64,000 bases of DNA from an uncultured Candidatus Entotheonella sp. (GTDB lineage: Bacteria; Tectomicrobia; Entotheonellia; Entotheonellales; Entotheonellaceae): assembly GCA_951828535.1 (NCBI GenBank), contig OX639990.1, positions 124,001 through 188,000 of the forward strand, written 5' to 3'. How positions within the stretch are numbered: position 1 is the first letter of the stretch; each line of letters starts with the position of its first letter. Positions 16,175 to 23,939 of the stretch are shown in pieces. A program made the position numbers and the translations under genes. The notes under the pieces were generated by a model. The model worked only from the letters and a program-made list of their open reading frames with translations. It ran no database searches and was not told the origin of the DNA.

Positions 16175-17938
16175 ATGTCCAGTAGAACCTTCACGGCCCT
16201 TGCGGTCGCGTTCGTGGTCAGCCTGGCCATGGCGTTCAGCGCCGCGGCCCAGGATATTCCACCGACTCCGACGCCGGGACCGATAGCGAATTACAGTACC
16301 GTGACGGACGACCGGCTGGCCAGCCAGGAAGCGCATAACTGGCTGCAGATTCGCGGCAACTACGAGGGCTGGATGCATAGCCCCCTGGATCAGATCAACA
16401 CCGGCAACGTGGCGAACCTGCGGCCGTCGTGGATGTTCTCGACTGGCGTGGTGGAAGGCCACCAGGCACCGCCGGTTGTCAACGACGGCATTATGTTCGT
16501 GACCACGCCGAGCAACCAGACCATCGCCCTCGACGCGGCGACCGGTGCGCAGATCTGGCGCTACCGGCGTGAGAAGCCCGAGGATCTGGTTGAGATTCAC
16601 CCGACCAACCGCGGCCCCGGCCTGTACGGCGACCAGGTGTTCGTCGTGACCACGGACTGCTTCCTGGTAGCCCTCGACGCCAAGACCGGCGAGGTGAATT
16701 GGGAAGTGGCGGTCGACGACTACCAAAAGGGTTACTACACGACCCTGGCGCCCCTGACCGCGCGGGGCAAGGTGCTCGTTGGCGTATCCGGCGGCGAGTT
16801 CGGCATCCGCGGCTACGTGGCGGCCTACAATGTGGACGACGGCACCCAGGCGTGGCGTACCTACACAATTCCCGCCCCTGGCGAGCCGGGCCACGAGACC
16901 TGGACGGCCGACTCCTGGCAGACGGGCGGCGGCTCCTCCTGGGTCACCGGCATTTTTGACGTCGAGACCGGGATCGTCTACTGGGGCGTTGGCAACGGCG
17001 CACCGTGGGCAGGCGACCGGCGCGGCAGCCTGGACAACCTGTACACCACTTCCGTTATCGCCCTGAACCTCGAAAGCGGCCAGATCATCGGCCACCACCA
17101 GTACCATTGGAACGATTCCTGGGACTGGGATGAGGTTTCTCCTCCGATTCTCACTGATCTCACCTACGGCGGCCGTACCTTCAAGGCCCTCGTCAACGTG
17201 GCCCGTAACGGCCACATCTTTGTGCTGGAACCCTCCCCGGAAGGTCCGATTGGGTTCGTGGATGCGTGGAACTACGTGTACAGCGACGTGGTCACCGCCA
17301 TCGATCCCGAGACCGGGCGCTTCACCTATGACGACGCCCACTGGCCGAAGACGAACGTGAGCGCGCCGTTCTGCCCCTCCCTGTGGGGCGGCAAGGACTG
17401 GCCGTACGTGTCCTACAGCCCGGCCAGCGGCCTGCTCTACATCCCGGCCAACGAGAACATCTGCAGCACCATGGCCGGCGATGAGTCGGAATATGTTGCC
17501 GGTGAGTTGTGGCTCGGCGTGAACATCCCGGAACTCGTCGAAGGCTTCTACCTGCGTGAAGGCTGGGAGCACATCGGCGAAATTCAGGCCTGGGACGTGG
17601 GCAACAAGAACGAGGTGTGGAAGCACACCTTCAAGCACCACAACTGGGGTCCGATCCTGTCCACCGGCGGCGGCCTGCTGTTTGCCGGCGGCACCAACGA
17701 CCGCATGTTCCGCGCCTTTGACGCGGCAACCGGCGCGGTGCTGTGGGAGTACCCCACCAACTCCGGTATCGGCGCTCCCCCGAGCACCTACTCGCTGAAC
17801 GGCAAGCAGTACGTCGCCGTGGCGTCCGGCTGGGGTGTCGACGCGGAACGCAAGCAGGACATCTTGCGGCGGGAGATTCCGGGTTACGCGGAACACGTGC
17901 CGCAGGGTGGTGTCGTATGGGTCTTCGAGCTGCCGTAA
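16175..17938 (+). CDS. PQQ-dependent alcohol dehydrogenase, DWD motif (possible lanthanide type)
   Basis: The 587-residue periplasmic quinoprotein has a signal peptide (cut near SAAAQD) and an eight-bladed PQQ propeller with tryptophan-docking repeats (for example IALDAATGAQIWRYRREKP, LVALDAKTGEVNWEVAV, FDAATGAVLWEYPT). It should oxidise alcohols and pass electrons to a cytochrome. At residues 317-319 it reads D-W-D in SWDWDEV. This aligns with the DYD of lanthanide-dependent XoxF/PedH, where calcium enzymes have DYA or DYS; the metal assignment is inference. The adjacent-cysteine disulfide of methanol dehydrogenases is not seen. The ATG has AAGGAGG upstream. It is monocistronic, with its own terminator. 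Confidence 0.88.
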   Translation: MSSRTFTALAVAFVVSLAMAFSAAAQDIPPTPTPGPIANYSTVTDDRLASQEAHNWLQIRGNYEGWMHSPLDQINTGNVANLRPSWMFSTGVVEGHQAPPVVNDGIMFVTTPSNQTIALDAATGAQIWRYRREKPEDLVEIHPTNRGPGLYGDQVFVVTTDCFLVALDAKTGEVNWEVAVDDYQKGYYTTLAPLTARGKVLVGVSGGEFGIRGYVAAYNVDDGTQAWRTYTIPAPGEPGHETWTADSWQTGGGSSWVTGIFDVETGIVYWGVGNGAPWAGDRRGSLDNLYTTSVIALNLESGQIIGHHQYHWNDSWDWDEVSPPILTDLTYGGRTFKALVNVARNGHIFVLEPSPEGPIGFVDAWNYVYSDVVTAIDPETGRFTYDDAHWPKTNVSAPFCPSLWGGKDWPYVSYSPASGLLYIPANENICSTMAGDESEYVAGELWLGVNIPELVEGFYLREGWEHIGEIQAWDVGNKNEVWKHTFKHHNWGPILSTGGGLLFAGGTNDRMFRAFDAATGAVLWEYPTNSGIGAPPSTYSLNGKQYVAVASGWGVDAERKQDILRREIPGYAEHVPQGGVVWVFELP

Positions 17939-17962
17939 GGCTGCTGATCTGACCTAAGACCG

Positions 17963-18004
17963 ACGGGAGGAGGAGCTTGATTGGGCTCCTTCTCCCGTTT
18001 TTTT
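17963..18004 (+). terminator. Rho-independent terminator after the PQQ dehydrogenase gene
   Basis: A 14-bp stem, ACGGGAGGAGGAGC with GCTCCTTCTCCCGT (one G-T pair) and an 8-nt loop, is followed by seven T residues. Confidence 0.9.
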
Positions 18005-18012
18005 CAGCTATT

Positions 18013-18045
18013 CCCCTCCCGCTGGGAGGGGTCAGGGGAGGGCCC
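18013..18045. repeat. GC-rich extragenic palindrome
   Basis: CCCCTCCC-GCT-GGGAGGGG (18013-18031) is followed by a partial second GGGGAGGG. Similar elements occur near 20798-20870 and 25195-25342, suggesting a dispersed family. Confidence 0.55.
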
Positions 18046-18059
18046 AGGATTTGGAAAGA

Positions 18060-18572
18060 ATGACCGACGGGCACCGGGCGCGCGCCGCTTGTCGCATCAC
18101 GTGGCTGTTGGCCTTGGCGGGGTTTCTTCTGGCGGCGGCGACCGCACAGGCGGACACCAAGGAAGACGTCCTGGCCTTCATGGACCATTATCTCGATAGC
18201 TTCGATAATCAAAATTCCCGCTACACTGCCTCGCTGCATCACGCACCCCTGTACCTGCTGGCGCCGCACGGCGCGCTGACGGAGTTTGAAACGCCCGAGA
18301 ACATCCGCCGCACCATGCGCCGCTGGAGGCGCACCCTCAATTACAACGGCTACGACCATACCGAATGGGTGTCCGTGAACGTCAAGCCGATGAGCGGCGA
18401 CACCGCGCTCGTCAGCACCGTGTTCAACCGCATCAAGGGCACGGGCGAACTGCTCCATCAGGGCGCCGCCACCTACACGCTGCTGCGTCAGGACGGCGAA
18501 TGGAAAATCTTCCTCATGCACGTGCACGAGCCGGAGCGGGCGTTAGGGTTCGGGCAGAGCGGCACTGAATAA
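18060..18572 (+). CDS. Secreted NTF2-like protein
   Basis: In this 170-residue protein a basic start and hydrophobic stretch (WLLALAGFLLAAATAQAD) form a signal peptide. The remainder looks like an NTF2/SnoaL-type cone: an N-terminal helix (VLAFMDHYLDSFDNQN), a central strand pair and the closing GAATYTLLRQDGEWKIFLMH. Proteins of this fold bind small ligands or act as minor enzymes; no catalytic role can be assigned. The ATG is preceded by GGAAAG, a moderate ribosome site. Confidence 0.65.
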   Translation: MTDGHRARAACRITWLLALAGFLLAAATAQADTKEDVLAFMDHYLDSFDNQNSRYTASLHHAPLYLLAPHGALTEFETPENIRRTMRRWRRTLNYNGYDHTEWVSVNVKPMSGDTALVSTVFNRIKGTGELLHQGAATYTLLRQDGEWKIFLMHVHEPERALGFGQSGTE

Positions 18573-18581
18573 GCCCCGGCA

Positions 18582-18632
18582 ATGTGGAACAGTATTTTGA
18601 AACAGGCCGGATTGAGGAGGGGTGAGCGATGA
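18582..18632 (+). pseudogene. HicA toxin relic (C-terminal end only)
   Basis: Translation from an ATG at 18582 gives SILKQAGL followed by a short basic tail, ending in a TGA that overlaps the hicB ATG (ATGA). The (A/S)IL(K/R)QAG block is the usual end of HicA mRNA interferases. The position directly before hicB is where hicA normally lies. The double-stranded-RNA-binding-like body with its active histidine is gone. Either deletion removed most of hicA, or this is a chance 16-codon match. Confidence 0.5.
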
Positions 18633-18835
18633 AATACGCGGTGATTATCGAAAAGGCCGAGAATAACTACTCGGCCTACGTGCCCGACTTGCCCGGCTGT
18701 GTGGCTACGGGCAAGACGAGGGAGGAAACCGCTCAGAACATGCGGGAGGCGATTGCCTTTCATCTTGAGGGTTTACGGGAAGACGGGATTCCGATCCCTG
18801 AGCCACAGACGTCTGCGGAATTTGTGGAGGTGTAG
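18629..18835 (+). CDS. hicB: HicB family antitoxin, orphan
   Basis: The 68-residue HicB fold shows the classic YSAYVPDLPGCVATGKTREE motif, then EAIAFHLEGLREDGIPIPEP. It normally neutralises the HicA ribonuclease. It has no C-terminal DNA-binding domain, so it is the short HicB form. The ribosome site GAGGAGG lies 8-10 nt upstream, inside the HicA relic. With no intact hicA beside it the antitoxin is either orphan or acts on a partner elsewhere. Confidence 0.85.
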   Translation: MKYAVIIEKAENNYSAYVPDLPGCVATGKTREETAQNMREAIAFHLEGLREDGIPIPEPQTSAEFVEV

Positions 18836-18877
18836 GCCCCCAAGGCTTGGACCGCCGAGGGTGAGAGACTGATCCAC

Positions 18878-18937
18878 ATGGACAAGAAAAGCCTCAGCGA
18901 ACGCGACATCTGCACCAAATTCATCACCCCGGCCTTG
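18878..18937 (+). pseudogene. Truncated hsdR (type I restriction subunit) N-terminus
   Basis: Twenty codons from an ATG read MDKKSLSERDICTKFITPAL. This matches the start of type I restriction-enzyme R subunits (EcoEI/EcoAI type), which have L-S-E-R-D-I-C-x-K-F-I-T-P-A. The similarity stops exactly where the IS481-like terminal inverted repeat begins. The rest of hsdR is not found after the element, so the restriction gene is dead. Identification rests on this short but very characteristic motif. Confidence 0.7.
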
Positions 18938-19507
18938 TTTACAGTCCCAGTGTTTGATGGGTTGGTCCTTTCCATGCAATGGAAGGAGGCACTATGGGAC
19001 AGATACTTCACGGCTGCGCCACGACAACGCACGCTGTCAGAAAAGCAATACAGCGATCGAAAGCTTCGCTCACGCAGTTGAGCCGGACCTACGGGATCAA
19101 TCCCAAGACCGTCCAGAAATGGAGCAGGCGATAAACCGTCGAAGATCGCAAGACAGGGCCGAAACATCCGCACTCGACGCTTCTGGGCGAGGCTGAAGAA
19201 GCGCTCATCGTGACCTTCCGCCGACACACGCTGCTACCGCTCGACGAAGCCGAATCATCCCTGGACCAACGGTCAGGCTGAGCGCATGAACCGCACGATC
19301 AAGGAGGCGACCGTCAAGCGTTTCCACTACGATAGCCATGACCGGCTTCGCGGCCATCTGGATGCCTGTGTCTCAGCTTACAACTTCGCGCGGCGCCTTA
19401 AGACCCTCCAGGGTCTCACGCCCTACGAATACATCTGCAAGGTCTGGACCTGGGAACCGCAAAGATTCAAAGTCGATCCAACCCGTCAAACTCCGGGACT
19501 ATACAGT
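18938..19507 (+). mobile_element. Internally deleted IS481-family element (about 570 bp)
   Basis: The left end (18938-18965: TTTACAGTCCCAGTGTTTGA onward) and the reverse complement of the right end (19507-19480: TGTATAGTCCCGGAGTTTGA onward) match with about five differences over 28 bp. These are terminal inverted repeats. Between them lie two fragments of one IS481-type transposase. The element is about half the usual length. No clear target duplication is visible. Confidence 0.8.
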
Positions 19508-19510
19508 TAG
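18994..19510 (+). pseudogene. IS481-family transposase remnant
   Basis: The N-terminal part gives the helix-turn-helix region (SLTQLSRTYGINPKTVQKW). It hits a TAA at 19132 and then continues in frame to FRRHTLLPLDE. At about 19247 the frame changes to the C-terminal catalytic end: PNHPWTNGQAERMNRTIKEA, then YNFARRLKTLQGLTPYEYI. About 150 residues with most of the DDE core are missing. One stop, one deletion and one frameshift make it non-functional. Confidence 0.88.
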
Positions 19511-19577
19511 CAGCACCATCCTGCTATGCTCTCTGGTCTTGCATTGTCCGACTGCCTCTGTTAAGGTCACGGCTATT

Positions 19578-19674
19578 CGCTAGGGGTGTGAGACGCTGAG
19601 AGTTACCGGGACGATTCGTATCTCTGGTAACAACCCTCAGAACCTGACCTGGGTAATGCCAGCGTAGGGAAGCG
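19578..19674 (+). ncRNA. TPP riboswitch
   Basis: The sequence carries the thi-box signature: TAGGGGTG at the 5' side, GCTGAGAGT, ACCCTCAGAACCTGACC, GGGTAATGCC and GCGTAGGGAAG at the 3' side. It lies directly before thiS-thiG-thiE, so thiamine pyrophosphate should shut off this operon. It begins about 70 bp after the end of the IS remnant. Confidence 0.95.
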
Positions 19675-19737
19675 CCATTCACGCATCGCCGGGCCGCAGG
19701 CCGGATGCGCTCAGAGAATGGGTCCTTTACGGAAGCT

Positions 19738-19772
19738 GAAGCCGCACGCCCTGGCGTGGCGGCTTTTTTGTT
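19738..19772 (+). terminator. Riboswitch-controlled intrinsic terminator
   Basis: AGCCGCACGCC pairs with GGCGTGGCGGCT (one bulged base) and is followed by TTTTTTG. It sits between the TPP aptamer and thiS, the expected expression platform for premature termination when TPP is bound. Confidence 0.8.
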
Positions 19773-19787
19773 TGTGGCAGGCAAATC

Positions 19788-19997
19788 ATGATGATCGACG
19801 TACTCGTAAACGGAGACAAGCGCACCATTCCAGAGGCAAGTACCGTACGCAGTTTGCTCGAAGCCCTGGGCGTGGCCGATCGGCAAGGAACCGCGGTGGC
19901 CGTGAACATGACGGTCGTGCCGCGCCAGGCCCACGCGGCCACCGTTTTGCAGGCCGGCGACCGCGTCGAGGTTGTGCAGGCCGTTGGCGGCGGATAG
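19788..19997 (+). CDS. thiS: Sulfur carrier protein ThiS
   Basis: The 69-residue ubiquitin-like protein ends in GGG with the obligatory terminal Gly-Gly. ThiS is adenylated and thiocarboxylated at that glycine, then donates sulfur to ThiG to form the thiazole of thiamine. Visible blocks are the N-terminal strand (IDVLVNGDKRTIP) and VNMTVVPR. The start is one of two adjacent ATGs. First gene of the operon, 12 nt before thiG. ThiF and ThiO are not in the window. Confidence 0.93.
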   Translation: MMIDVLVNGDKRTIPEASTVRSLLEALGVADRQGTAVAVNMTVVPRQAHAATVLQAGDRVEVVQAVGGG

Positions 19998-20009
19998 GAG
20001 ACATGTCAG

Positions 20010-20789
20010 ATGCAACAAGACGATTTGCTGGAGATTGGGGGTAAAACGTTCGGTTCACGGCTCATCGTCGGCACCGGCAAATATCCCACCATGGACCTGA
20101 TGCAGCAGTGCCACGAGGCTTCCGGGGCGGACATGGTGACCGTCGCGCTGCGGCGCATGGAACTGCCGGACAGCAAGCAAACGCTGCTGGATTACATCGA
20201 CCGCGACCGTTTCACCATTTTGCCCAACACCGCCGGGTGCTACGACGCCGAGTCCGCTATCCTCACCGCCCGGCTGGCGCGCGAGGCGGGGCTGTCGGAC
20301 TTCATCAAGCTGGAAGTGATCGGCGACCCGAAGACCCTCTTCCCGGACGTGGTGGATTTGCTGGAAGCCACCCGCGTGCTGGCCAAGGAAGGCTTCATCG
20401 TCATGCCCTACACCAACGACGACCCGGTGATGGCCAAGAAGCTCGAGGACGCCGGCGCCGCGGTCGTCATGCCACTCGGTGCGCCGATAGGCTCCGGCCT
20501 GGGCATCTGCAACCCCTACACCGTCCGGCTGGTTATGGAAGCGGTGCAGGTGCCGGTGATCGTCGACGCGGGCGTCGGCACGGCCTCCGACGCCGCGGTG
20601 GCCATGGAACTCGGTGTGGACGGCGTGCTGATGAACACCGGCATTGCCGGCGCCAAGGACCCCCTGGCCATGGCCCACGCCATGCGCATGGCTGTGGAGG
20701 CCGGCCGCCTGGCTTTCAAGGCCGGGCGTATCGAGCGTAAGCTCTACGCCACCGCCAGCAGCCCGCTGGAGGGCGTCATTGGCACCTGA
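20010..20789 (+). CDS. thiG: Thiazole synthase ThiG
   Basis: The 259-residue TIM-barrel enzyme joins deoxyxylulose phosphate, dehydroglycine and ThiS thiocarboxylate into the thiazole moiety. Characteristic blocks are [55 protein letters not shown] and [17 protein letters not shown]. The Schiff-base lysine is expected in the FIKLEVIGD region. Length is normal. Ribosome site GGAG 9 nt upstream. Confidence 0.95.
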   Translation: MQQDDLLEIGGKTFGSRLIVGTGKYPTMDLMQQCHEASGADMVTVALRRMELPDSKQTLLDYIDRDRFTILPNTAGCYDAESAILTARLAREAGLSDFIKLEVIGDPKTLFPDVVDLLEATRVLAKEGFIVMPYTNDDPVMAKKLEDAGAAVVMPLGAPIGSGLGICNPYTVRLVMEAVQVPVIVDAGVGTASDAAVAMELGVDGVLMNTGIAGAKDPLAMAHAMRMAVEAGRLAFKAGRIERKLYATASSPLEGVIGT

Positions 20790-20797
20790 AACGCCGC

Positions 20798-20870
20798 GCC
20801 CTCCCCGCGGACCCCTTTCAGAGGGAGGGCAATGGAGGAAATGACCCCTCCAAAGGGGAGAGGGATGTGT
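20798..20870. repeat. GC-rich extragenic palindromes between thiG and thiE
   Basis: GCCCTCCC (20798-20805) pairs with GGGAGGGC (20823-20830). A second CCCCTCCAAAGGGG element follows. They resemble the elements at 18013 and 25195. Confidence 0.5.
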
Positions 20871-20902
20871 GGCCTCGGCTTTCTCGTTGAGAGAGAAATG
20901 GT

Positions 20903-21559
20903 ATGCCAGTTAACACCCGGCAGAGGAGGGGAACGCATGGCCCCGGCTTTCGCCTCTACGTGGTGACCGACCGGCACCAAACCGCCGGGCGCCCCTTGGC
21001 GGAAGTGGTTGCGGCGGCGGCGCGCGGCGGGGTGGGAGCTGTTCAGTTGCGGGAGAAGGATCTCAGCGCCCGTGAACTCTACGATTTGGGCGCGTGCCTG
21101 CAAGAGGTGTTAAGTCCCTACCGGGTGCCGCTGCTGATCAACGACCGCCTCGACGTCGCCCTGGCCCTGCACGCCGCCGGCGTTCATTTGGCTGGTCATT
21201 CCCTGCCCACCCGAACGGCCCGCAGCATGCTGGGACCCGACAAGCTTCTCGGCGTTTCCACCCACAGCCTCGACGCGGCGCATCAAGCCGCGGAAGAAGG
21301 CGCCGACTTCGTGGTCTTCGGTCCCGTCTTCGCAACCCCCTCCAAACTCGCCTACGGCCCGCCGCAGGGCCTGTCGCAACTGGCCGCGGTGGTACGGGAC
21401 GTTTCCATCCCGGTACTGGCCATCGGCGGCATCACGCCCGTCAATCTCCCGCAAGTGCAGCAGACCGGAGCGCACGGCGTCGCCATGATCCGCGCCGTCC
21501 TCGCAGCGCCCGATCCGTGCGCGGCGACCCAGCAGTTGTGTCGTTTACTTGCCGAATAA
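20903..21559 (+). CDS. thiE: Thiamine-phosphate synthase ThiE
   Basis: The 218-residue TIM-barrel enzyme couples hydroxymethylpyrimidine diphosphate to thiazole phosphate. Key blocks are LYVVTDRHQTAGRPL, GAVQLREKDLSARELYDLG, LLINDRLDVALALHAAGVHL, DFVVFGPVFATPSK and VLAIGGITPVNLPQVQQTG. The diphosphate-binding Q-L-R-E-K-D motif is intact. The ATG has only a GAGAGA site. Its last 15 nt overlap the convergent transketolase-like gene. Confidence 0.93.
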   Translation: MPVNTRQRRGTHGPGFRLYVVTDRHQTAGRPLAEVVAAAARGGVGAVQLREKDLSARELYDLGACLQEVLSPYRVPLLINDRLDVALALHAAGVHLAGHSLPTRTARSMLGPDKLLGVSTHSLDAAHQAAEEGADFVVFGPVFATPSKLAYGPPQGLSQLAAVVRDVSIPVLAIGGITPVNLPQVQQTGAHGVAMIRAVLAAPDPCAATQQLCRLLAE

Positions 21560-23917
21560 AATCTGAACAATCGCGGTGAGGACGGCGTCCGTGTCAATGC
21601 GGTGCTGGTGGTACAGCTCCTGCACCGAGCCGGTCTGGCCGAATTGCACCACGCCCAGGGGCTTGAGCGGGGCATTGAAGACGGTGCCTAGCCAGGCGAG
21701 CGTCAGGGGATGTCCGTCGAGCAGGGTGATCGCCGGCGTTTGGCGGTCGGCGGCGGGAAGCAGTTCGTCGAGGTAGGAAGACCCGGCCCCGGAACCGGCG
21801 GCCTCGAAGTGGTCGCGGAACAGGCGGTCGGCGCTGGTGACGTTGATAACGTTGACGTAAATACCGTCCTCGCAAGCCAGTTCGCTGGCCTGCAAAGCCT
21901 CCTCTAACATGACGCCGGACGCGAACAGGTGCACGCGCGGACGCTGGGCGTAGTCGTGCTCCTGGCGGTAATCGCGCAGCCAATAGCCGCCGGCCAAGAC
22001 CTGCCGCCGCCATTCCGGGGTCGATCGGCGCACCGCCTGCGTAATCGGCCGTGTCGACAGCCGCAGATACAGGCTCTGGCCGTTTTCGCGGTCCGCCAAT
22101 TGCCGCAGCCCCCAGCACATCATGCACTCCAACTCGGCGGCGTAGGCCGGCTCGTAGTAGATCAGACCCGGCATGCCCATGCCCACCAGCGGCGTGTAGA
22201 TCGATTGGTGCGCGCCGCCTTCGCGGTTCAGGCTCAGCCCCGACGGGGTGCCCGCAAAGAGGAACTTCGCCCCCACGTAGGTCGCATAGGTTAGAGCGTC
22301 CAGGCCGCGTGCCACGAAGGGGTCGTACACGGTGCCGACGGGCAGCAACAGTTCGCCGTGGAATTCGTAGGACAGGCCCAGCATGGTCAGGGCCAGGTAG
22401 AAATTATTCTCCGCGATGCCGAGCTCGATGTGCTGGCCCGAGGCGGTTTCCTGCCAGCGCAGCAGGCTGGTGACGTCGTACTTGGCCCAGTAGTTGGGCT
22501 TTTCGGCGGGCGCATAAATGCCGCGCTTGTTGATCCAATTGGCCAGATTTGTGGAAACCGCCACGTCGGGCGAGGTGGTGACGAGGCGCGCTGCCACGTC
22601 CTCGTATTCGTTCAGCGCCACCAGGATATGGCCGAACGCCCCCTGTGTGGCGGCGCGCTCGGGAAAGGGGATGTCCAGCGTCTCGGGAATCGGCGGCGGC
22701 ACGCTCGGCGGTGCCGGAGCAGGGCTTCGGCCATTCCGATCGGTGATCTGTCGCTGTTTGATCCAGCCAGCAATCGGGTGCGGCTCTTCGTAGCCGTCCC
22801 ATTCGTGGCCCTCGGCGATGCCGTGCTGTTCTTGCAGCGCGGCGATGTGCGCCGACGTCAGCTGGGCGGCGTGGTTGTCGATGTGCCCGGCAATCGGCAG
22901 CCCCCAGCCCTTGATGGTATAGGCCATGATGACGACCGGCCGGTCGGCGATGGCCTCAGCGGCGGCGAACGTCTTGAGAATCTCCGGGATGTCGTGCCCG
23001 CCCAGGTTCATCAGCAGGTCCTTGAGGGTGACGTCGGGCACGTCGGCCAGGACGCTGCGCATGTCGGCGTCGTTCAACTGGCCCCACTCGACGACGGCGC
23101 GGCGAATTTCCGAGCCGTCGGCGTTCAGCAGGGTCTGGTACTCGGCGTTGCTGCAGGAATCGATCCACTGCCGTAAGCCCTCACCGCCCGGCCGGTCGAA
23201 AAAATCCAGCTGTTGGCTGCCGAACTTGAGCCACAGCACCTCCCAGCCCTTGGCCTCGAACAGCCGCGCGATCTGCGTGACCTGGCCCTCCGGGGCGATG
23301 TGGTCGAGGCTCTGCCGGTTGATGTCGATGATCCACCACAGGTCGTTCAGGCCGTAGGCGCTGGCCTCGCCGATGGCTTCCGGGACGTTGCCCTCGTCGA
23401 TTTCGGCGTCGCCGACCAGGGCGATGTAGCGCCCTTGACCGTCGGTCTTGCCGAAGTGATCGCGTACGTAACGCTGCGTCAGGGCGCCGAAAACCGTCGC
23501 CGCGGCGCCCAGGCCGACCGAGCCGGTGGAAATCGTCACGCCGTCCGGGTCCTTGGTGCGGCTGGGATAGGCCTGCAGGCCGCCGAAATCGCGCAGGGTG
23601 GTCAGCATGTGGCGCGGCAGGTTGCCGAGCAGATACTGAATGGCGTGCAGCACCGGCGCGGCGTGCGGCTTCACCGCCACGTGGTCTTCGGGGCGCAGGA
23701 TGCCGAAATACAGCGCCGTCATCAAATTGACCGCCGAGGCGCAACTCGCCTGATGCCCGCCGACCTTGAGGCCGTCCGGGTTCGGGCGAATCTTGTTGGC
23801 GTAGTGGATCATGTATGTCGACAGCCACAGGACGCGCTGCGAGATGGTTTCCAGGGTAGTGATAATTTCGGGGTCAGCCGCGGCAGGCGGGGCAGAGGGG
23901 GGTGACATAATGGCCAT
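21545..23917 (-). CDS. Transketolase/pyruvate dehydrogenase E1-like enzyme
   Basis: In this 790-residue thiamine-diphosphate enzyme the cofactor motif is GDAEIDEGNVPEA with the distal asparagine in WWIIDINRQSLDH. This resembles the one-chain AceE type E1 more than true transketolase. The N-terminal domain (about 30-380) has VGGHQASCASAVNLMTALYF. The second domain (about 440-640) has ELGIAENNFYLALTMLG. A transketolase C-terminal-like domain follows. No E2 or E3 gene is near, so the acceptor is unknown. The ATG has GAGG 8 nt upstream. It is followed, upstream on the same strand, by an epimerase 22 nt away. Confidence 0.82.
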   Translation of the reverse strand: MAIMSPPSAPPAAADPEIITTLETISQRVLWLSTYMIHYANKIRPNPDGLKVGGHQASCASAVNLMTALYFGILRPEDHVAVKPHAAPVLHAIQYLLGNLPRHMLTTLRDFGGLQAYPSRTKDPDGVTISTGSVGLGAAATVFGALTQRYVRDHFGKTDGQGRYIALVGDAEIDEGNVPEAIGEASAYGLNDLWWIIDINRQSLDHIAPEGQVTQIARLFEAKGWEVLWLKFGSQQLDFFDRPGGEGLRQWIDSCSNAEYQTLLNADGSEIRRAVVEWGQLNDADMRSVLADVPDVTLKDLLMNLGGHDIPEILKTFAAAEAIADRPVVIMAYTIKGWGLPIAGHIDNHAAQLTSAHIAALQEQHGIAEGHEWDGYEEPHPIAGWIKQRQITDRNGRSPAPAPPSVPPPIPETLDIPFPERAATQGAFGHILVALNEYEDVAARLVTTSPDVAVSTNLANWINKRGIYAPAEKPNYWAKYDVTSLLRWQETASGQHIELGIAENNFYLALTMLGLSYEFHGELLLPVGTVYDPFVARGLDALTYATYVGAKFLFAGTPSGLSLNREGGAHQSIYTPLVGMGMPGLIYYEPAYAAELECMMCWGLRQLADRENGQSLYLRLSTRPITQAVRRSTPEWRRQVLAGGYWLRDYRQEHDYAQRPRVHLFASGVMLEEALQASELACEDGIYVNVINVTSADRLFRDHFEAAGSGAGSSYLDELLPAADRQTPAITLLDGHPLTLAWLGTVFNAPLKPLGVVQFGQTGSVQELYHQHRIDTDAVLTAIVQILFGK

Positions 23918-23939
23918 CAACGTGCCTCTTCTCAAACGC

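Noticed and set aside
15980-17896. Long minus-strand ORF opposite the PQQ dehydrogenase
   Set aside because: The plus strand matches the full PQQ-ADH family with signal peptide, promoter and terminator. The antisense frame is open because of GC-rich codon use and matches no family.
18836-19510. A functional restriction-modification or transposase gene
   Set aside because: Only an hsdR stub remains, and the transposase has a stop, a frameshift and about 150 residues missing.
20937-21544. Alternative thiE start with a strong GAGGAGG site at 20937
   Set aside because: That ATG is out of frame with the ThiE motifs; only the ATG at 20903 is in frame.
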